In this document: piece by piece, positions 7,820-16,673 of the stretch
How positions within the stretch are numbered: the stretch's first letter is position 1
Layout of the letters: each line of letters opens with the position of its first letter
Assembly: GCF_003945385.1 (NCBI RefSeq)
Contig: NZ_AP018920.1
Span: forward strand, 3,844,001 to 3,908,000
Length of the DNA: 64,000 nt
Direction: 5' to 3'
Source: Pseudonocardia autotrophica
GTDB taxonomy: Bacteria > Actinomycetota > Actinomycetes > Mycobacteriales > Pseudonocardiaceae
Made by a program: the position numbers and the translations under genes
Notes under the pieces: generated by a model
What the model was told of the DNA's origin: nothing
Databases searched by the model: none
What the model saw: only the letters and a program-made list of their open reading frames with translations

Positions 7820-8554
7820 GTGACCGACGACGAACACTCCCGCATCGACCGCGCACTCGTGATCGCCGCGCACCCCGACGACATCGACTTCAGCTGCGCC
7901 GGCACGGTCGCGCTCTGGACCGACGCGGGTGTCGCGGTGACCTACTGCCTGGTGACCGACGGCGACGCCGGCGGATTCGACCCGGCCGTGCCGCGCTCGG
8001 AGATCGGCGGCATCCGGCAGGCCGAGCAGCGCGCCGCGGCCGCCGTCGCCGGGGTGCACGAGCTGGTCTTCCTCGGCTACCCCGACGGACGGCTGACGGT
8101 CACCCTGGAGCTGCGCCGCGACCTCGCCCGGGTGATCCGGGAGGTGCGTCCGGACCGGGTCGTCGTGCCGTCGCCGGTGCGCGACCTGGACAGCATGTAC
8201 GGCAGCCATCCCGACCACACCGCCACCGGCGAGGCCGCGCTGTGTGCCGTCTACCCGGACGCCCGCAACCCGTGGGCGCATCCGGAGCTCGCCGAGGCCG
8301 GGTTCGCCGCGCACACCGTGGGCGAGGTCTGGGTGACCGGCGGCCCGCTCGGCGCCCCGGACAGCGCCCGGCACGTCGACATCACCGACACGTTCGACCG
8401 CAAGATCGCGGCGCTGCGGGCACACGAGAGCCAGACCGCGCACATGACGGACCTGGACGGGCTGATCCGCGACTGGGCGCAGTCGCAGGCCAAGCAGGCC
8501 GGGTTCCAGCCCGGCCGGTTCGCCGAGTCGTTCCGGGCGCTGGACACCCGCTGA
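7820..8554 (+). CDS. PIG-L/LmbE family N-acetyl-sugar deacetylase
   Basis: A 244-residue zinc hydrolase of the PIG-L superfamily, which includes mycothiol-pathway MshB and Mca. The metal-binding and catalytic motif AHPDD is at about residues 17-21, and the distal histidines occur in SHPDHTATGEAA near residue 134. The family removes acetyl or acyl groups from GlcNAc-type sugars and conjugates. MshB and Mca are usually longer and differ in flanking sequence, so I do not assign either name. The gene stands alone and converges on the anti-sigma factor gene across a perfect terminator hairpin. Fourteen bases at its 3' end are duplicated just downstream (8542-8555 and 8562-8575). Confidence 0.85.
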   Translation: MTDDEHSRIDRALVIAAHPDDIDFSCAGTVALWTDAGVAVTYCLVTDGDAGGFDPAVPRSEIGGIRQAEQRAAAAVAGVHELVFLGYPDGRLTVTLELRRDLARVIREVRPDRVVVPSPVRDLDSMYGSHPDHTATGEAALCAVYPDARNPWAHPELAEAGFAAHTVGEVWVTGGPLGAPDSARHVDITDTFDRKIAALRAHESQTAHMTDLDGLIRDWAQSQAKQAGFQPGRFAESFRALDTR

Positions 8555-8579
8555 GGCCCCCGGACACCCGCTGAGAGAC

Positions 8580-8597
8580 CCCGGCGGACCCGCCGGG
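8580..8597. terminator. Bidirectional terminator hairpin
   Basis: CCCGGCGG-AC-CCGCCGGG is a perfect 8-bp stem lying exactly between the convergent PIG-L gene (stop 8552-8554) and the anti-sigma gene (stop at 8598). It lacks a long T tract, as is common in actinobacteria. Confidence 0.65.
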
Positions 8598-9527
8598 TCA
8601 GACGCGGGCGCGCAGGCGGACGTGTGTGCCGGCGTCGTCGGTCCAGACGTGCACCAGGTCGCAGAGCTGACGGGCGACCCACATCCCGCGCCCGTGCGCA
8701 TCCCGCCGGTCCGGCGCGGCGAGCCCGGGCGGCGGGCCACGGAGCGGGCCCGGATCGTGCACCTCACAGACGACGTCGCCGTGCAGCGCCCAGAGCATCA
8801 GCTGACCCGAACCCGGCCCGTGCTCGACGGCGTTGGTGGCGGCCTCGTTCACCGCCACCGTGATGTCGTCGGTCCGGCTCGCCGGGAAGCCCTGCCGGCG
8901 CAGCAGCGCGCGGACCGCGGCCCGGACCTCCCGTAGCCGGCCTGCGTCGAACGCCAGCGTGCGCACCGGCGGGCCCAGCTCGGCCGGGCGGCCGGCGGCC
9001 CGCCGGTGCGGATCCACCGGCGGGGCGGTCTGGACCAGGACCCCGCCGCGCAGCTGCATCGCATGCGCCACCCGGGCCGTCTCGACGACCGCTCCGGGAG
9101 CGTCGTCGGGGAAGAAGCAGAGCAACCGCACCGGCAGATCGGCCAGCGCGATCTCGGCGGCCGCCTCGGTCTCGGCGAGACAGGTGGCCGCGGCGTCGTC
9201 GAACGCGGCGATGTACTCGGAGACGACCGTGATGGGCTCGCCGGTACGGGCGTGGCAGGCGCGCAGCGTCCGGGCGACACGCAGCACGTCGTTCTGCCCG
9301 GACGGCCCGTCCGGTCCCGCCTCCCGGCCCAGCCGGATGAGCCCGGCGACCGGCTCCGCACCCAGCTCACCGGCCACCACCGCGCGCAGCGCGACCTCGG
9401 TGACCGGTCGCAGCGCCACCGCGACCGAGCCGCCGCGGACCAGCTCGTCCAGGACCACCCCGGCCAGCTGCTCGCGCAGCCCGGCGTCGCCGTCGTACCA
9501 GCCCACCGCGTGCTGCAGCCGGGTCAC
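8598..9527 (-). CDS. Anti-sigma regulatory factor: MEDS domain plus HATPase
   Basis: The 309-residue protein has an N-terminal MEDS (DcmR-type sensory) domain at about 1-180 and a C-terminal RsbW-like ATPase at about 195-309. In the ATPase the N-box reads VAVNEAATNAVEHG and the G-rich lid DAHGRGMWVARQL. Such ATPases bind or phosphorylate partner proteins and sequester sigma factors. The ATG overlaps the stop of the upstream MEDS-STAS gene by four bases (ATGA), so the two are translationally coupled. No sigma factor gene is adjacent, so the partner must be encoded elsewhere. Confidence 0.85.
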   Translation of the reverse strand: MTRLQHAVGWYDGDAGLREQLAGVVLDELVRGGSVAVALRPVTEVALRAVVAGELGAEPVAGLIRLGREAGPDGPSGQNDVLRVARTLRACHARTGEPITVVSEYIAAFDDAAATCLAETEAAAEIALADLPVRLLCFFPDDAPGAVVETARVAHAMQLRGGVLVQTAPPVDPHRRAAGRPAELGPPVRTLAFDAGRLREVRAAVRALLRRQGFPASRTDDITVAVNEAATNAVEHGPGSGQLMLWALHGDVVCEVHDPGPLRGPPPGLAAPDRRDAHGRGMWVARQLCDLVHVWTDDAGTHVRLRARV

Positions 9528-10474
9528 GACGGCTCACCCCCGGCCAGCGCGACGGCCTCGGCGACGCACAGCGCCCGCGGTTCGCGCACCCGCACCTCCA
9601 GCTGCGCCGCGAACGGCGCACCGCAGCGGTCCAGCAGCCGGGCGACCCCCGGCCGGACGTGGTCCAGCCGCAGCCGCCGGGTGACCGGGAGCTCGTCGGC
9701 GACGTGGATGACGCTGACGGCGGCGGCGACGTCGCAGAACCGGAGCGACGCGCAGTCGGCGACGACGGTGTCGGTGTCCGTGTCGCCGTGCGCGACCCGC
9801 TCCATGAGCAGGTCCAGCACCCGGCGGACGTGTGGCCGGTTGCCGTGGTCTACCTCGCCGGCCAGCCGGACGTGCGCCGGGCCGATCTCGGTGATCCGCA
9901 GCAGGCTGTCGTCGTGCAGCGGTGAGCTCGGCTCCTCCCGCCGGTGCAGGGTGCGCATGACGGCGATCAGCTCGTCGGGGTAGCGCAGCTGGTCGTAGAC
10001 GCAGAGTGCGTGCACCGGCCGCCCGCGGACCGCCCTGGCCAGTGTCCGGTCGTACTCGTCGAGGCGATGCCCGCCGGGCCGGGTCAGGCCGTGGTTCATC
10101 TGGCCGGTGAGGCGCAGCCCGGCCCAGCCGTCGTCCAGCGCGGACCGCACGGTGTGCTCGAGCAGCCCGTCCAGCTCGTCGAGCGGGGCCAGCAGCGCCG
10201 CCCGGGTGAACTCGCCCGGCACCAGATGGAACTGGCCGCTGCGCAGCGGCCCGGTCACGTCGATCCCGTCGTCGTCGAGCCGGGCGAGCACCGCGTCACC
10301 GGTGTCGTCGTCGAAGTAGACGACCCGCTCCCCCGCGGCCAGACCGACCGCGAGGAACGCGGCCACCGACTCGCAGAGCTGCTCGTCGCCGACCGGGACG
10401 GTGAGCAGGTGGGTCGACGGGTCCGGATCCGGCACCCCTGACGTCCCCGGTGCCCCCGACGCCCCTGCCGTCAC
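9524..10474 (-). CDS. MEDS-STAS signalling protein (anti-sigma antagonist-like)
   Basis: The first 180 residues match the MEDS sensory fold (VVYFDDDTGDAVLARLDDDG, LTGQMNHGL, CVYDQLRYP). The last 100 form a STAS domain. In STAS antagonists a Ser sits in the segment that here reads LRFCDVAAAVSV, and no Ser is found at the phospho-acceptor position. I prefer the GTG at 10474, which has GGGGG six bases upstream (316 residues). GTG 10501 and ATG 10546 are alternatives. It overlaps the anti-sigma gene downstream by four bases. The pair looks like a sensing partner-switch module of the kind common in actinobacteria. Confidence 0.75.
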   Translation of the reverse strand: MTAGASGAPGTSGVPDPDPSTHLLTVPVGDEQLCESVAAFLAVGLAAGERVVYFDDDTGDAVLARLDDDGIDVTGPLRSGQFHLVPGEFTRAALLAPLDELDGLLEHTVRSALDDGWAGLRLTGQMNHGLTRPGGHRLDEYDRTLARAVRGRPVHALCVYDQLRYPDELIAVMRTLHRREEPSSPLHDDSLLRITEIGPAHVRLAGEVDHGNRPHVRRVLDLLMERVAHGDTDTDTVVADCASLRFCDVAAAVSVIHVADELPVTRRLRLDHVRPGVARLLDRCGAPFAAQLEVRVREPRALCVAEAVALAGGEPS

Positions 10475-10572
10475 GCGGACCCCCGTTCGAGTTCGCGTCA
10501 CCCACTCGGTGTGACGCCCCGGGAACGATATGTGGCCGCGGGACATGCGGCGACCCGGACCGCGCCGGCCCC

Positions 10573-10602
10573 TTTACCCCAAGGAGGAGCGAGGAGTAGA
10601 GT
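10573..10602 (+). promoter_or_regulatory. Candidate sigma-70-type promoter
   Basis: TTTACC at 10573-10578 and TAGAGT at 10597-10602 are separated by 18 bp and lie 64 bp upstream of the small membrane protein gene at 10666. This block is noticeably less GC-rich than its surroundings. Confidence 0.45.
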
Positions 10603-10665
10603 TAGTCGTACCGAACTCGGGTGTTCGGGGCGCGATCATCCCGCGTCGATCTGGAGGTGGTCACC

Positions 10666-10890
10666 ATGTTTCGAGCTGCCCCAGCACCGCGCCCGGTCCC
10701 GCTCCGGCCGGTCGTGCTGGCCGGGCTGCTGATGGTGCTGCTCTCCGCCGCGACGATCCTCTCGGTGTCCGTCGCGCCGATCGCGGTCACCCTGCTGCTG
10801 GCTGCCGCCGCACTGTCCGTGCGCCCGCTGGTCGTCCTGCACCACCGCCGGTCTAGCGCCGCGCAGCGGCTCACCGTCGACCGAGGCTGA
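10666..10890 (+). CDS. Small two-helix membrane protein
   Basis: A 74-residue protein starting at ATG 10666, with GGAGGTGG six bases upstream. Two hydrophobic segments, at about 14-33 and 36-55, are joined by a very short loop. The ends are basic (LHHRRSSAAQRL at the C-terminal side). I recognise no family. It lies between the MEDS operon and a second tiny membrane protein gene on the opposite strand. Confidence 0.6.
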   Translation: MFRAAPAPRPVPLRPVVLAGLLMVLLSAATILSVSVAPIAVTLLLAAAALSVRPLVVLHHRRSSAAQRLTVDRG

Positions 10891-10918
10891 GCCCGGCACC
10901 GCCGCGACGCGCGGCGGA

Positions 10919-11122
10919 TCAGTGACCGTCCGGGCAGACCAGCCCGAACAGCGAACCCGGGGAACCGTCCTCGCAGCCCGCCTCCGCGGGTACCGGCGCC
11001 TGCCCGGGATCGGATCGGGACGGGCTCGTCGTCAGCAGCAGCGCCGCACCCGCGATGAGCACGACCAGCAACAGCGCGGCCAGGCCGAACGCGCCGCCGC
11101 CACCCTCGTCGTCGCCACCCAC
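10919..11122 (-). CDS. Small single-pass membrane protein
   Basis: A GTG at 11122 with GGGGGGA six bases upstream gives 67 residues. It has a Gly/Asp-rich N-terminus, one strong membrane helix (GLAALLLVVLIAGAALLL at about 14-31) and a short outer tail with two cysteines (AGCEDG and LVCPDG). Function is unknown. It is divergent from the PadR gene and shares the 81-bp control region that carries two tandem palindromes, so PadR probably regulates it. Confidence 0.55.
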   Translation of the reverse strand: MGGDDEGGGGAFGLAALLLVVLIAGAALLLTTSPSRSDPGQAPVPAEAGCEDGSPGSLFGLVCPDGH

Positions 11123-11158
11123 AGCGATCCCCCCCAGCCCCGATCCGGCCGGCCCATG

Positions 11159-11186
11159 CTCCCATGGGGAGCACTCCCCTGGGGAG
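11159..11186. promoter_or_regulatory. Tandem palindromic operator before padR
   Basis: Two 13-bp palindromes lie two bases apart: CTCCCATGGGGAG (11159-11171) and CTCCCCTGGGGAG (11174-11186). The 15-bp spacing and position, 18 bp before the PadR start and 37 bp before the divergent small gene, suit autoregulation by the dimeric PadR protein. Confidence 0.55.
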
Positions 11187-11203
11187 TATGCGAAGGTCCC
11201 GGC

Positions 11204-11827
11204 ATGGTGCGAGGTCAGACGACGACCACGACGTCGTTCGCGATGCTGGGGATGCTCGCCGTGCAGCCGTGGAGCAGCTACGAGCTGACCACCCAGATCC
11301 GGCGCAGCCTGGCGCGGTTCTGGCCACGGGCGGCCAGCAAGCTCTACGAGGAGCCACGCAAGCTGGTCGCGCTCGGGCTGGCGACCGCGCAGCCCCGGCT
11401 GCACGGGCGGCGCAGGCGCACCGTCTACACGATCACACCGGAGGGCAGGCGGGTGCTCGCCCGCTGGCTCGCCGAGCCGGCCGTGCCACCGGTGCTGGAG
11501 TCCGAGCAGCTGCTGAAGGTGTTCCTCGCCGACCACGGGGAACGCACCGATCTGCTCGCCACGATCGCCTCGACCCGCGCCTGGGCCAGGGAGATGGCCG
11601 CCCTCGACGGGGAGATCGCCGAGGGCTACCTCCGCCACGAGGCCCCGTTCCCGCAGCGTGCGGCGCTGAACACGCTCGTCGGGCGGTACCTGTCCGACAT
11701 CTCCGAGGCCACCGAGCAGTGGGCCGACTGGGCCACCGCGGTGGTGGAGTCCTGGCCGGAGGACACGACCGCCGCCGGGCCGGACGAGGACGCGCTGCGC
11801 GTGGTCTCGGCCCGCGCCCGCCGGTGA
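11204..11827 (+). CDS. PadR family transcriptional regulator
   Basis: The 207-residue protein has the PadR winged helix at about 5-85 (SFAMLGMLAVQPWSSYELTT, LYEEPRKLVALGLA, and TVYTITPEGRRVLARWL in the wing). A C-terminal dimerisation helix region of the Vir-like type follows. PadR proteins are ligand-sensing repressors that often control their own gene and a neighbour. Here the neighbours are the divergent small membrane protein and, 87 bp downstream, the hchA-type gene. The ATG at 11204 begins just after the tandem palindromes. Confidence 0.85.
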   Translation: MVRGQTTTTTSFAMLGMLAVQPWSSYELTTQIRRSLARFWPRAASKLYEEPRKLVALGLATAQPRLHGRRRRTVYTITPEGRRVLARWLAEPAVPPVLESEQLLKVFLADHGERTDLLATIASTRAWAREMAALDGEIAEGYLRHEAPFPQRAALNTLVGRYLSDISEATEQWADWATAVVESWPEDTTAAGPDEDALRVVSARARR

Positions 11828-11914
11828 CCTGCGTCGATGTGTGTCGGGTCGCAGCCGCTACCGGGCCGTGTTTACATCGGGGCACCGAACCCCGATCGAG
11901 GAGGTCGACCGTCC

Positions 11915-12790
11915 GTGACGGAAGCACTGAGCAGGACACCGACCCCGGACGTCGCCGAGGACAACGCGTTCTTCCCGTCGCCGTACTCGCTGGATGCCTA
12001 CACCGCCCGGCGCACCGACTTCGACGGTCTCGCCACCGAGCGCGACGCCTACCGGGGCGGGCGCTGGAAGGTGCTGGTGATCGCGACCGGCGAGCGCTAT
12101 CTGCTGATGGGCAACGGCACGATGTTCTCCACCGGCAACCACCCGGTGGAGACGCTGCTCCCGCTGTACCACGTCCTGGAGGCCGGGTTCGACGTCGAGA
12201 TCGCGACCCTCACCGGGGAGCCCGCCAAGTTCGAGTGGTGGGCCTACCCGGCCGAGGACGAGGCGGTGCGCGCCGCCCGCGACACGCTGATCGAGAAGTG
12301 GCGATCGCCAAAGTCGCTGGCCGACGTCGTCGCGAACGAGCTCGGCGACGACTCCGACTACCTGGCGGTGTTCGTCCCCGGCGGGCACGGGGCGCTGTCC
12401 GGGCTGCCGTCGAGCACCGACGTCCGGGACACCCTGGAGTGGGCGATGGCCGCTGACCGGCTCGTGGTGTCGCTGTGTCACGGGCCGGCCGCGTTCCTCG
12501 CGGCGGACATCGGCCGCGAGCGCTCGGTGTTCGCGGGCTACGAGATGTGCGTGTTCCCCGACGCGCTGGACGCCGGCCAGAACATCGACATCGGCTACCT
12601 GCCGGGCGAGATGCCGTGGCTGCTCGCCGAGGCACTCGCGAAGTCGGGCGTGCGGGTCGTCAACGACGACATGTCCGGCGCCTGCACCACCGACCGGAAC
12701 GTGATCACCGGGGACAGCCCGCTGGCGGCGAACGAGCTCGGCAGGCGCACCGCGGTCGCGCTGGTCGAGCGGGCCGCGGCGCTGGGCTGA
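11915..12790 (+). CDS. hchA: HchA-type glyoxalase III / protein deglycase chaperone
   Basis: The 291-residue protein belongs to the Hsp31/HchA branch of the DJ-1/PfpI superfamily. It has the nucleophile cysteine in [10 protein letters not shown] (about residue 188) and [10 protein letters not shown] before it. The insert typical of HchA is visible as [12 protein letters not shown] and in the region [10 protein letters not shown]. Family members convert methylglyoxal to lactate without glutathione and act as holding chaperones. GAGGAGG lies about 10 bases before the GTG at 11915. It follows padR in the same direction and may be under its control. Confidence 0.88.
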   Translation: MTEALSRTPTPDVAEDNAFFPSPYSLDAYTARRTDFDGLATERDAYRGGRWKVLVIATGERYLLMGNGTMFSTGNHPVETLLPLYHVLEAGFDVEIATLTGEPAKFEWWAYPAEDEAVRAARDTLIEKWRSPKSLADVVANELGDDSDYLAVFVPGGHGALSGLPSSTDVRDTLEWAMAADRLVVSLCHGPAAFLAADIGRERSVFAGYEMCVFPDALDAGQNIDIGYLPGEMPWLLAEALAKSGVRVVNDDMSGACTTDRNVITGDSPLAANELGRRTAVALVERAAALG

Positions 12791-12851
12791 CCGGGCGCGG
12801 GTAGCCGGCTCTGCACGTGAACCCGGTCCGGTGCCGGGCGGGGCGCGGTAC

Positions 12852-13790
12852 TCACCGGCCGTGCCCTCGCCCGGTCCGCCGACCGCGCCGGCCGCCACCG
12901 CGGCCCGTGGACCGGCCGACCGGCTTCGCGCCGGGCCGCGGCGCCCGCACGGCGGGCGCGGCCGCGACCGGCTCGAGCACCGGCGGCGGCCGCCGGTCCA
13001 GCATCCGGCCCAGCACCACCTGCACGACGAGCGTCGCGACACCACCGGTCGCCCAGTAGAGCAGCAGCGCGACCGGCACCGGGAACAGCAGCCCGCCGGC
13101 CAGCACGCCGATCGGCGCGACCCACGGCAGCATCGCCATCGCCTGGGCGACACCGGAGGGTTGCCCGGTGACATCGGTCCGGGCGAATCGCATGCTCAGG
13201 TGGGTGGCCACCGCCGCGAGCACCGCCAGCGGCACCACGACGGCAGCCACCGCACCCGAGCCGACCACCGCACCGCCGAACGACGCGAGCTGCTCGGCTG
13301 GCATCGTCATCCAGGCCGAGAGCGGCGCACCGAACAGCCGTGCCTGCAGGAACGACGCGACCTGCTCGGGCCCGAACGCGTAGTTCGCGATCGCCGCGTT
13401 CTGCTCGAAGCTCAGGCCGGGCCGGTTGAACGAGCGCAGTACGTGCAGCAGCGCCACGAACACCGGAATCTGCAGCAGCGCGGTGCCCAGCCCGGCGACC
13501 GGGGACGAGCCGTGCCTGCGGTGCAGCTGCGTCGTCGCCTCGGCCAGTGCCCGCGGGTCGCCGCGGTGCCGCTCGCGCAGCTCGGTGAGTTGCGGGGTGA
13601 GCGCGCGTCCGATCCGGGCCGCGCGCATCCGGGTCCACGTCGGGCGCAGCAGCAGCGCTCGCACGGTGAGCACCAGGAACACCACGGACAGCGCCCAGGC
13701 GAGGCCGGAGGCCGGGCCGAGCAGGGAGGCGAACAGGTCGTGCCACAGGCGCATGACCAGGGACACGGGGTAGTACAGGACGTCGAGCAT
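12852..13790 (-). CDS. yidC: YidC/Oxa1-family membrane protein insertase paralogue
   Basis: The 312-residue protein shows the Oxa1/YidC core of five membrane segments: LYYPVSLVMRLWHDLF, the basic loop with RMRAARI and LRERHRGDP, then PVAGLGTALLQIPVFVALLH and later helices. A very basic Arg/Gly-rich tail of about 40 residues follows, as in ribosome-contacting YidC proteins. It is not next to rpmH, rnpA or other origin genes, so this is probably a second YidC and not the housekeeping one. It lies 72 bp downstream of a DUF6412-type membrane gene in the same direction. Confidence 0.85.
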   Translation of the reverse strand: MLDVLYYPVSLVMRLWHDLFASLLGPASGLAWALSVVFLVLTVRALLLRPTWTRMRAARIGRALTPQLTELRERHRGDPRALAEATTQLHRRHGSSPVAGLGTALLQIPVFVALLHVLRSFNRPGLSFEQNAAIANYAFGPEQVASFLQARLFGAPLSAWMTMPAEQLASFGGAVVGSGAVAAVVVPLAVLAAVATHLSMRFARTDVTGQPSGVAQAMAMLPWVAPIGVLAGGLLFPVPVALLLYWATGGVATLVVQVVLGRMLDRRPPPVLEPVAAAPAVRAPRPGAKPVGRSTGRGGGRRGRRTGRGHGR

Positions 13791-13862
13791 CGACGGGCTC
13801 CAGGGGTCGTCCGGACCGGGGACGGGCGAACGCCGGAGCAGGCGTGGCGGAGGAACAGGACC

Positions 13863-14201
13863 TCAGCCGGTGGCGGGCTCCGGCCGGAGCGCGCCGGGTG
13901 CCCTGGGGCGGGGACGGCCGTCGGCATCGGGATCGCGCTGGCGGAGCACGCCGGCCCGGTGCGCGACCCTGCGGGCCTCGCGGACCGGTGTGGTCGCGGC
14001 GGTGAGCACCGTCCGGACCGTGCCGGGGTGGCCGCGCCCGGCCCAGGCCAGTACGACCAGTGCGACGACGGCGCCGAACAGCCCGGCATCGCCGTCCGGC
14101 GGGAACAGCGCCGGAGCCAGTACCGCGACGAGCACGAAGAGCGCCGCGAGCACCGCTGCTGCGGTGCTGGACTGCCGTGCGCTCCCGGTCACGTTCGTCA
14201 C
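13863..14201 (-). CDS. DUF6412-like small membrane protein
   Basis: A GTG at 14201, with GGGG five bases upstream, gives 112 residues. There are two hydrophobic stretches ([17 protein letters not shown] and [16 protein letters not shown]) followed by a basic tail ([20 protein letters not shown]). In actinobacteria this short type commonly precedes a YidC paralogue, as here, suggesting a joint role in membrane insertion, though the biochemical function is unknown. It is divergent from the urease operon. Confidence 0.65.
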   Translation of the reverse strand: MTNVTGSARQSSTAAAVLAALFVLVAVLAPALFPPDGDAGLFGAVVALVVLAWAGRGHPGTVRTVLTAATTPVREARRVAHRAGVLRQRDPDADGRPRPRAPGALRPEPATG

Positions 14202-14214
14202 GGTACCCCGTGGA

Positions 14215-14229
14215 CACCGGAATCCGGTG
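14215..14229. promoter_or_regulatory. 15-bp palindrome upstream of urease genes
   Basis: CACCGGA-A-TCCGGTG is a perfect 7-bp inverted repeat in the 113-bp space between the divergent DUF6412-like gene and ureA. It could be an operator for either direction. Confidence 0.4.
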
Positions 14230-14253
14230 GTCAGCGCCTCCCCCACGGTGGCT

Positions 14254-14290
14254 GTCACCGTTCGCAACCCGGACGAAACCGGGCGGAAAC
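14254..14290 (+). promoter_or_regulatory. Possible GlnR-type binding site before ureA
   Basis: GTCAC at 14254-14258 is followed by two GAAAC boxes at 14275-14279 and 14286-14290, the last two exactly 11 bp apart. The actinobacterial GlnR pattern is built from GTnAC and GAAAC half-sites with 6-bp gaps, that is an 11-bp period, and GlnR is known to control urease genes. The match is partial (the box at 14265 reads CAACC), so this is a candidate only. Confidence 0.4.
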
Positions 14291-14314
14291 CAGGCGCCGG
14301 AGAGAATGCGGGCC

Positions 14315-14617
14315 ATGCACCTCAGCCCCCAGGAGCGGGACAAACTGCTCGTCCACGTCGCGGCCGACGTCGCACGTCGCCGTCGTGATCGGGGGCTGCG
14401 GCTCAACCACCCGGAGGCGGTCGCGCTGATCACCGAGCACGTTCTGGAAGGTGCCCGCGACGGGCGCGCCGTACACGAGCTGATGTCCAGCGGGCGCGAG
14501 GTGCTCGGCCGCGCCGACGTCCTCGACGGCGTCCCCGAGATGCTCGACTCGGTGCAGGTCGAGGCGACCTTCCCGGACGGCACCAAGCTGGTCACCGTGC
14601 ACGGGCCGATCGCGTGA
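14315..14617 (+). CDS. ureA: Urease gamma subunit
   Basis: The 100-residue protein matches UreA along its full length ([68 protein letters not shown]). It is the small gamma subunit of the nickel enzyme that hydrolyses urea to ammonia and carbamate. The ATG at 14315 has GGAGAG about nine bases upstream. A second in-frame ATG at 14306 is too close to that site. It opens the ureABCFGD operon and overlaps ureB by four bases. Confidence 0.95.
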   Translation: MHLSPQERDKLLVHVAADVARRRRDRGLRLNHPEAVALITEHVLEGARDGRAVHELMSSGREVLGRADVLDGVPEMLDSVQVEATFPDGTKLVTVHGPIA

Positions 14618-14958
14618 GCGGCACCGCAGCGGGCGGGCCCGGCGAGATCCTGCTCGGCGACGAGCCGGTTGCGCTGAACCCGGGCCGGGAGCGCAGCACG
14701 CTGGTCGTGGTCAACGCCGCCGACCGGCCGGTGCAGGTCGGCTCGCACTACCACTTCGCCGCCGCCAACCCCGGCCTGGAGTTCGACCGGGACGCCGCCT
14801 GGGGCCTGCGGCTGGACATCCCCGCCGGGACGTCGGTCCGGTTCGAACCCGGCGTCGAACGAGAGGTGACGCTGGTGCCGTTGCAGGGAACCCGCCGTGT
14901 CCCGGGCCTGCGTCCGGAACGGGCCGGCGCGCTCGACGAGCGGCGGTACGACCGATGA
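14614..14958 (+). CDS. ureB: Urease beta subunit
   Basis: The 114-residue beta subunit shows the family core: [38 protein letters not shown], then [14 protein letters not shown]. Its GTG start overlaps the ureA stop (GTGA), and its own stop overlaps the ureC ATG, giving tight coupling of the three structural subunits. It packs with UreA and UreC in the trimeric enzyme. Confidence 0.95.
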   Translation: MSGTAAGGPGEILLGDEPVALNPGRERSTLVVVNAADRPVQVGSHYHFAAANPGLEFDRDAAWGLRLDIPAGTSVRFEPGVEREVTLVPLQGTRRVPGLRPERAGALDERRYDR

Positions 14959-16673
14959 CCGGCATCGACCGGGCCCGCTACGCCGATCTGTACGGCCCCA
15001 CCACCAGCGACCGCATCCGGCTCGCCGACACGAACCTGCTGATCGAGGTGACCGAGGACCGCAGCCGCGGCCCGGCGTCCGGCGACGAGGTGATGTTCGG
15101 CGGCGGCAAGGTCATCCGTGAGTCGATGGGGCAGGCCGCGGTGCCCGCCGCGCGGTGCCCGGACCTGGTGATCACCGGTGCGGTCGTGCTGGACCACTGG
15201 GGCGTGGTGAAGGCCGACGTGGGGGTGTCCGACGGCCGGATCGTCGGCATCGGCAAGGCCGGGAACCCGGACACGATGGACGGCGTCGATCCGGCCCTGG
15301 TGATCGGCCCGGGCACCGAGGTGCTGTCCGGCAACGGGAAGATCCTCACCGCGGGCGGGATCGACGCGCACGTGCACTTCATCTGCCCGCAGCTGGTGGA
15401 GACCGCGCTCGCGTCCGGGGTGACGACGCTGATGGGCGGCGGCACCGGGCCGGTCGACGGGTCGAAGGCCACCACCGTCACCCCGGGCCCGTGGAACATC
15501 GGCCGGATGCTGTCCGCGATGGACCATCAGCCGGTGAACGTGCTGCTCATGGGCAAGGGCAACACCACCTCCGCCGAGGCGCTGCACGAGCAGCTCCGGG
15601 CCGGCGCAGGCGGGTTCAAGCTGCACGAGGACTGGGGCACCACGCCGGCCGCGATCGACGCCTGCCTACGGGTCTGCGAGGAGACCGGGGTCCAGGCCGC
15701 GATCCACACCGACACGCTCAACGAGGCCGGGTTCCTGCAGTCCACCCTGGACGCGATCGCCGGCCGCTCGATCAACGCCTTCCACACCGAGGGAGCCGGC
15801 GGCGGGCACGCGCCGGACATCATCGAGGTCGTCTCCACGCCGCACGTGCTGCCGTCGTCGACGAACCCGACCCGGCCGCACACCGTCAACACCCTCGACG
15901 AGCACCTCGACATGCTCATGGTCTGCCATCACCTGAATCCCTCGGTGCCCGAGGACCTGGCGTTCGCCGAGTCCCGGATCCGGCCGACGACGATCGCCGC
16001 CGAGGACGTCCTGCACGACCTGGGCGCGATCTCGATGATGAGCTCGGACTCCCAGGCCATGGGCCGGATCGGCGAGGTGATCATCCGGACCTGGCAGACC
16101 GCGCACGTCATGAAGGCCGCCCGCGGGCCGCTGCCCGGCGACTCCGAGCGCGCCGACAACGCCCGCGCCCAGCGCTACGTCGCCAAGTACACGATCAACC
16201 CGGCGCTGGCGCACGGCGCCGCCGACCAGATCGGCTCGGTCGAGATCGGCAAGCTCGCCGATCTGGTGCTGTGGGAGCCGAAGTTCTTCGGCGTGCGGCC
16301 GGCCGTGGTGCTCAAGGGCGGGTTCGCGGTGTGGGCGCAGATGGGCGACGCGAACGCCTCGATCCCGACGCCCGGCCCGGTCTACGGGCGGCCGATGTTC
16401 GGCTACGCGCACACCCCGGCCGCGCTGGGCTCGCTGGTGTTCATGGCACCGTCCGCGCTGGCCGACGGTGCGCCGGAGCGGCTCGGCCTGGCGACGCCGT
16501 GCGTGCCGGTCGCCGACACCCGCTCGGTGCGCAAGTCGTCGATGCTGCACAACGACGCGACGCCTGCGGTGCGGGTCGATCCGGACTCGTTCCAGGTGAC
16601 GATCGACGCCGCCGTCGTCGAGCCCGCGCCCGTCGACGAGCTGCCGATGGCGCAGCGGTACTTCCTCTTCTGA
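14955..16673 (+). CDS. ureC: Urease alpha subunit (catalytic)
   Basis: The 572-residue catalytic subunit has a complete active site. The nickel ligands HVHF are near residue 139, and the lysine to be carbamylated is in [10 protein letters not shown] near 222. Further ligand and flap regions follow, including MVCHHLN near 324 in the mobile flap. The length equals that of normal bacterial UreC, so the enzyme should be functional. The ATG lies in an ATGA overlap with ureB, and the stop shares one base with the ureF start. Confidence 0.96.
   Translation: MTGIDRARYADLYGPTTSDRIRLADTNLLIEVTEDRSRGPASGDEVMFGGGKVIRESMGQAAVPAARCPDLVITGAVVLDHWGVVKADVGVSDGRIVGIGKAGNPDTMDGVDPALVIGPGTEVLSGNGKILTAGGIDAHVHFICPQLVETALASGVTTLMGGGTGPVDGSKATTVTPGPWNIGRMLSAMDHQPVNVLLMGKGNTTSAEALHEQLRAGAGGFKLHEDWGTTPAAIDACLRVCEETGVQAAIHTDTLNEAGFLQSTLDAIAGRSINAFHTEGAGGGHAPDIIEVVSTPHVLPSSTNPTRPHTVNTLDEHLDMLMVCHHLNPSVPEDLAFAESRIRPTTIAAEDVLHDLGAISMMSSDSQAMGRIGEVIIRTWQTAHVMKAARGPLPGDSERADNARAQRYVAKYTINPALAHGAADQIGSVEIGKLADLVLWEPKFFGVRPAVVLKGGFAVWAQMGDANASIPTPGPVYGRPMFGYAHTPAALGSLVFMAPSALADGAPERLGLATPCVPVADTRSVRKSSMLHNDATPAVRVDPDSFQVTIDAAVVEPAPVDELPMAQRYFLF

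Noticed and set aside
12852..13790. YidC as a marker of the replication origin region
   Set aside because: No dnaA, rpmH, rnpA, gidB or parAB genes are nearby. The DUF6412 neighbour indicates a YidC paralogue.
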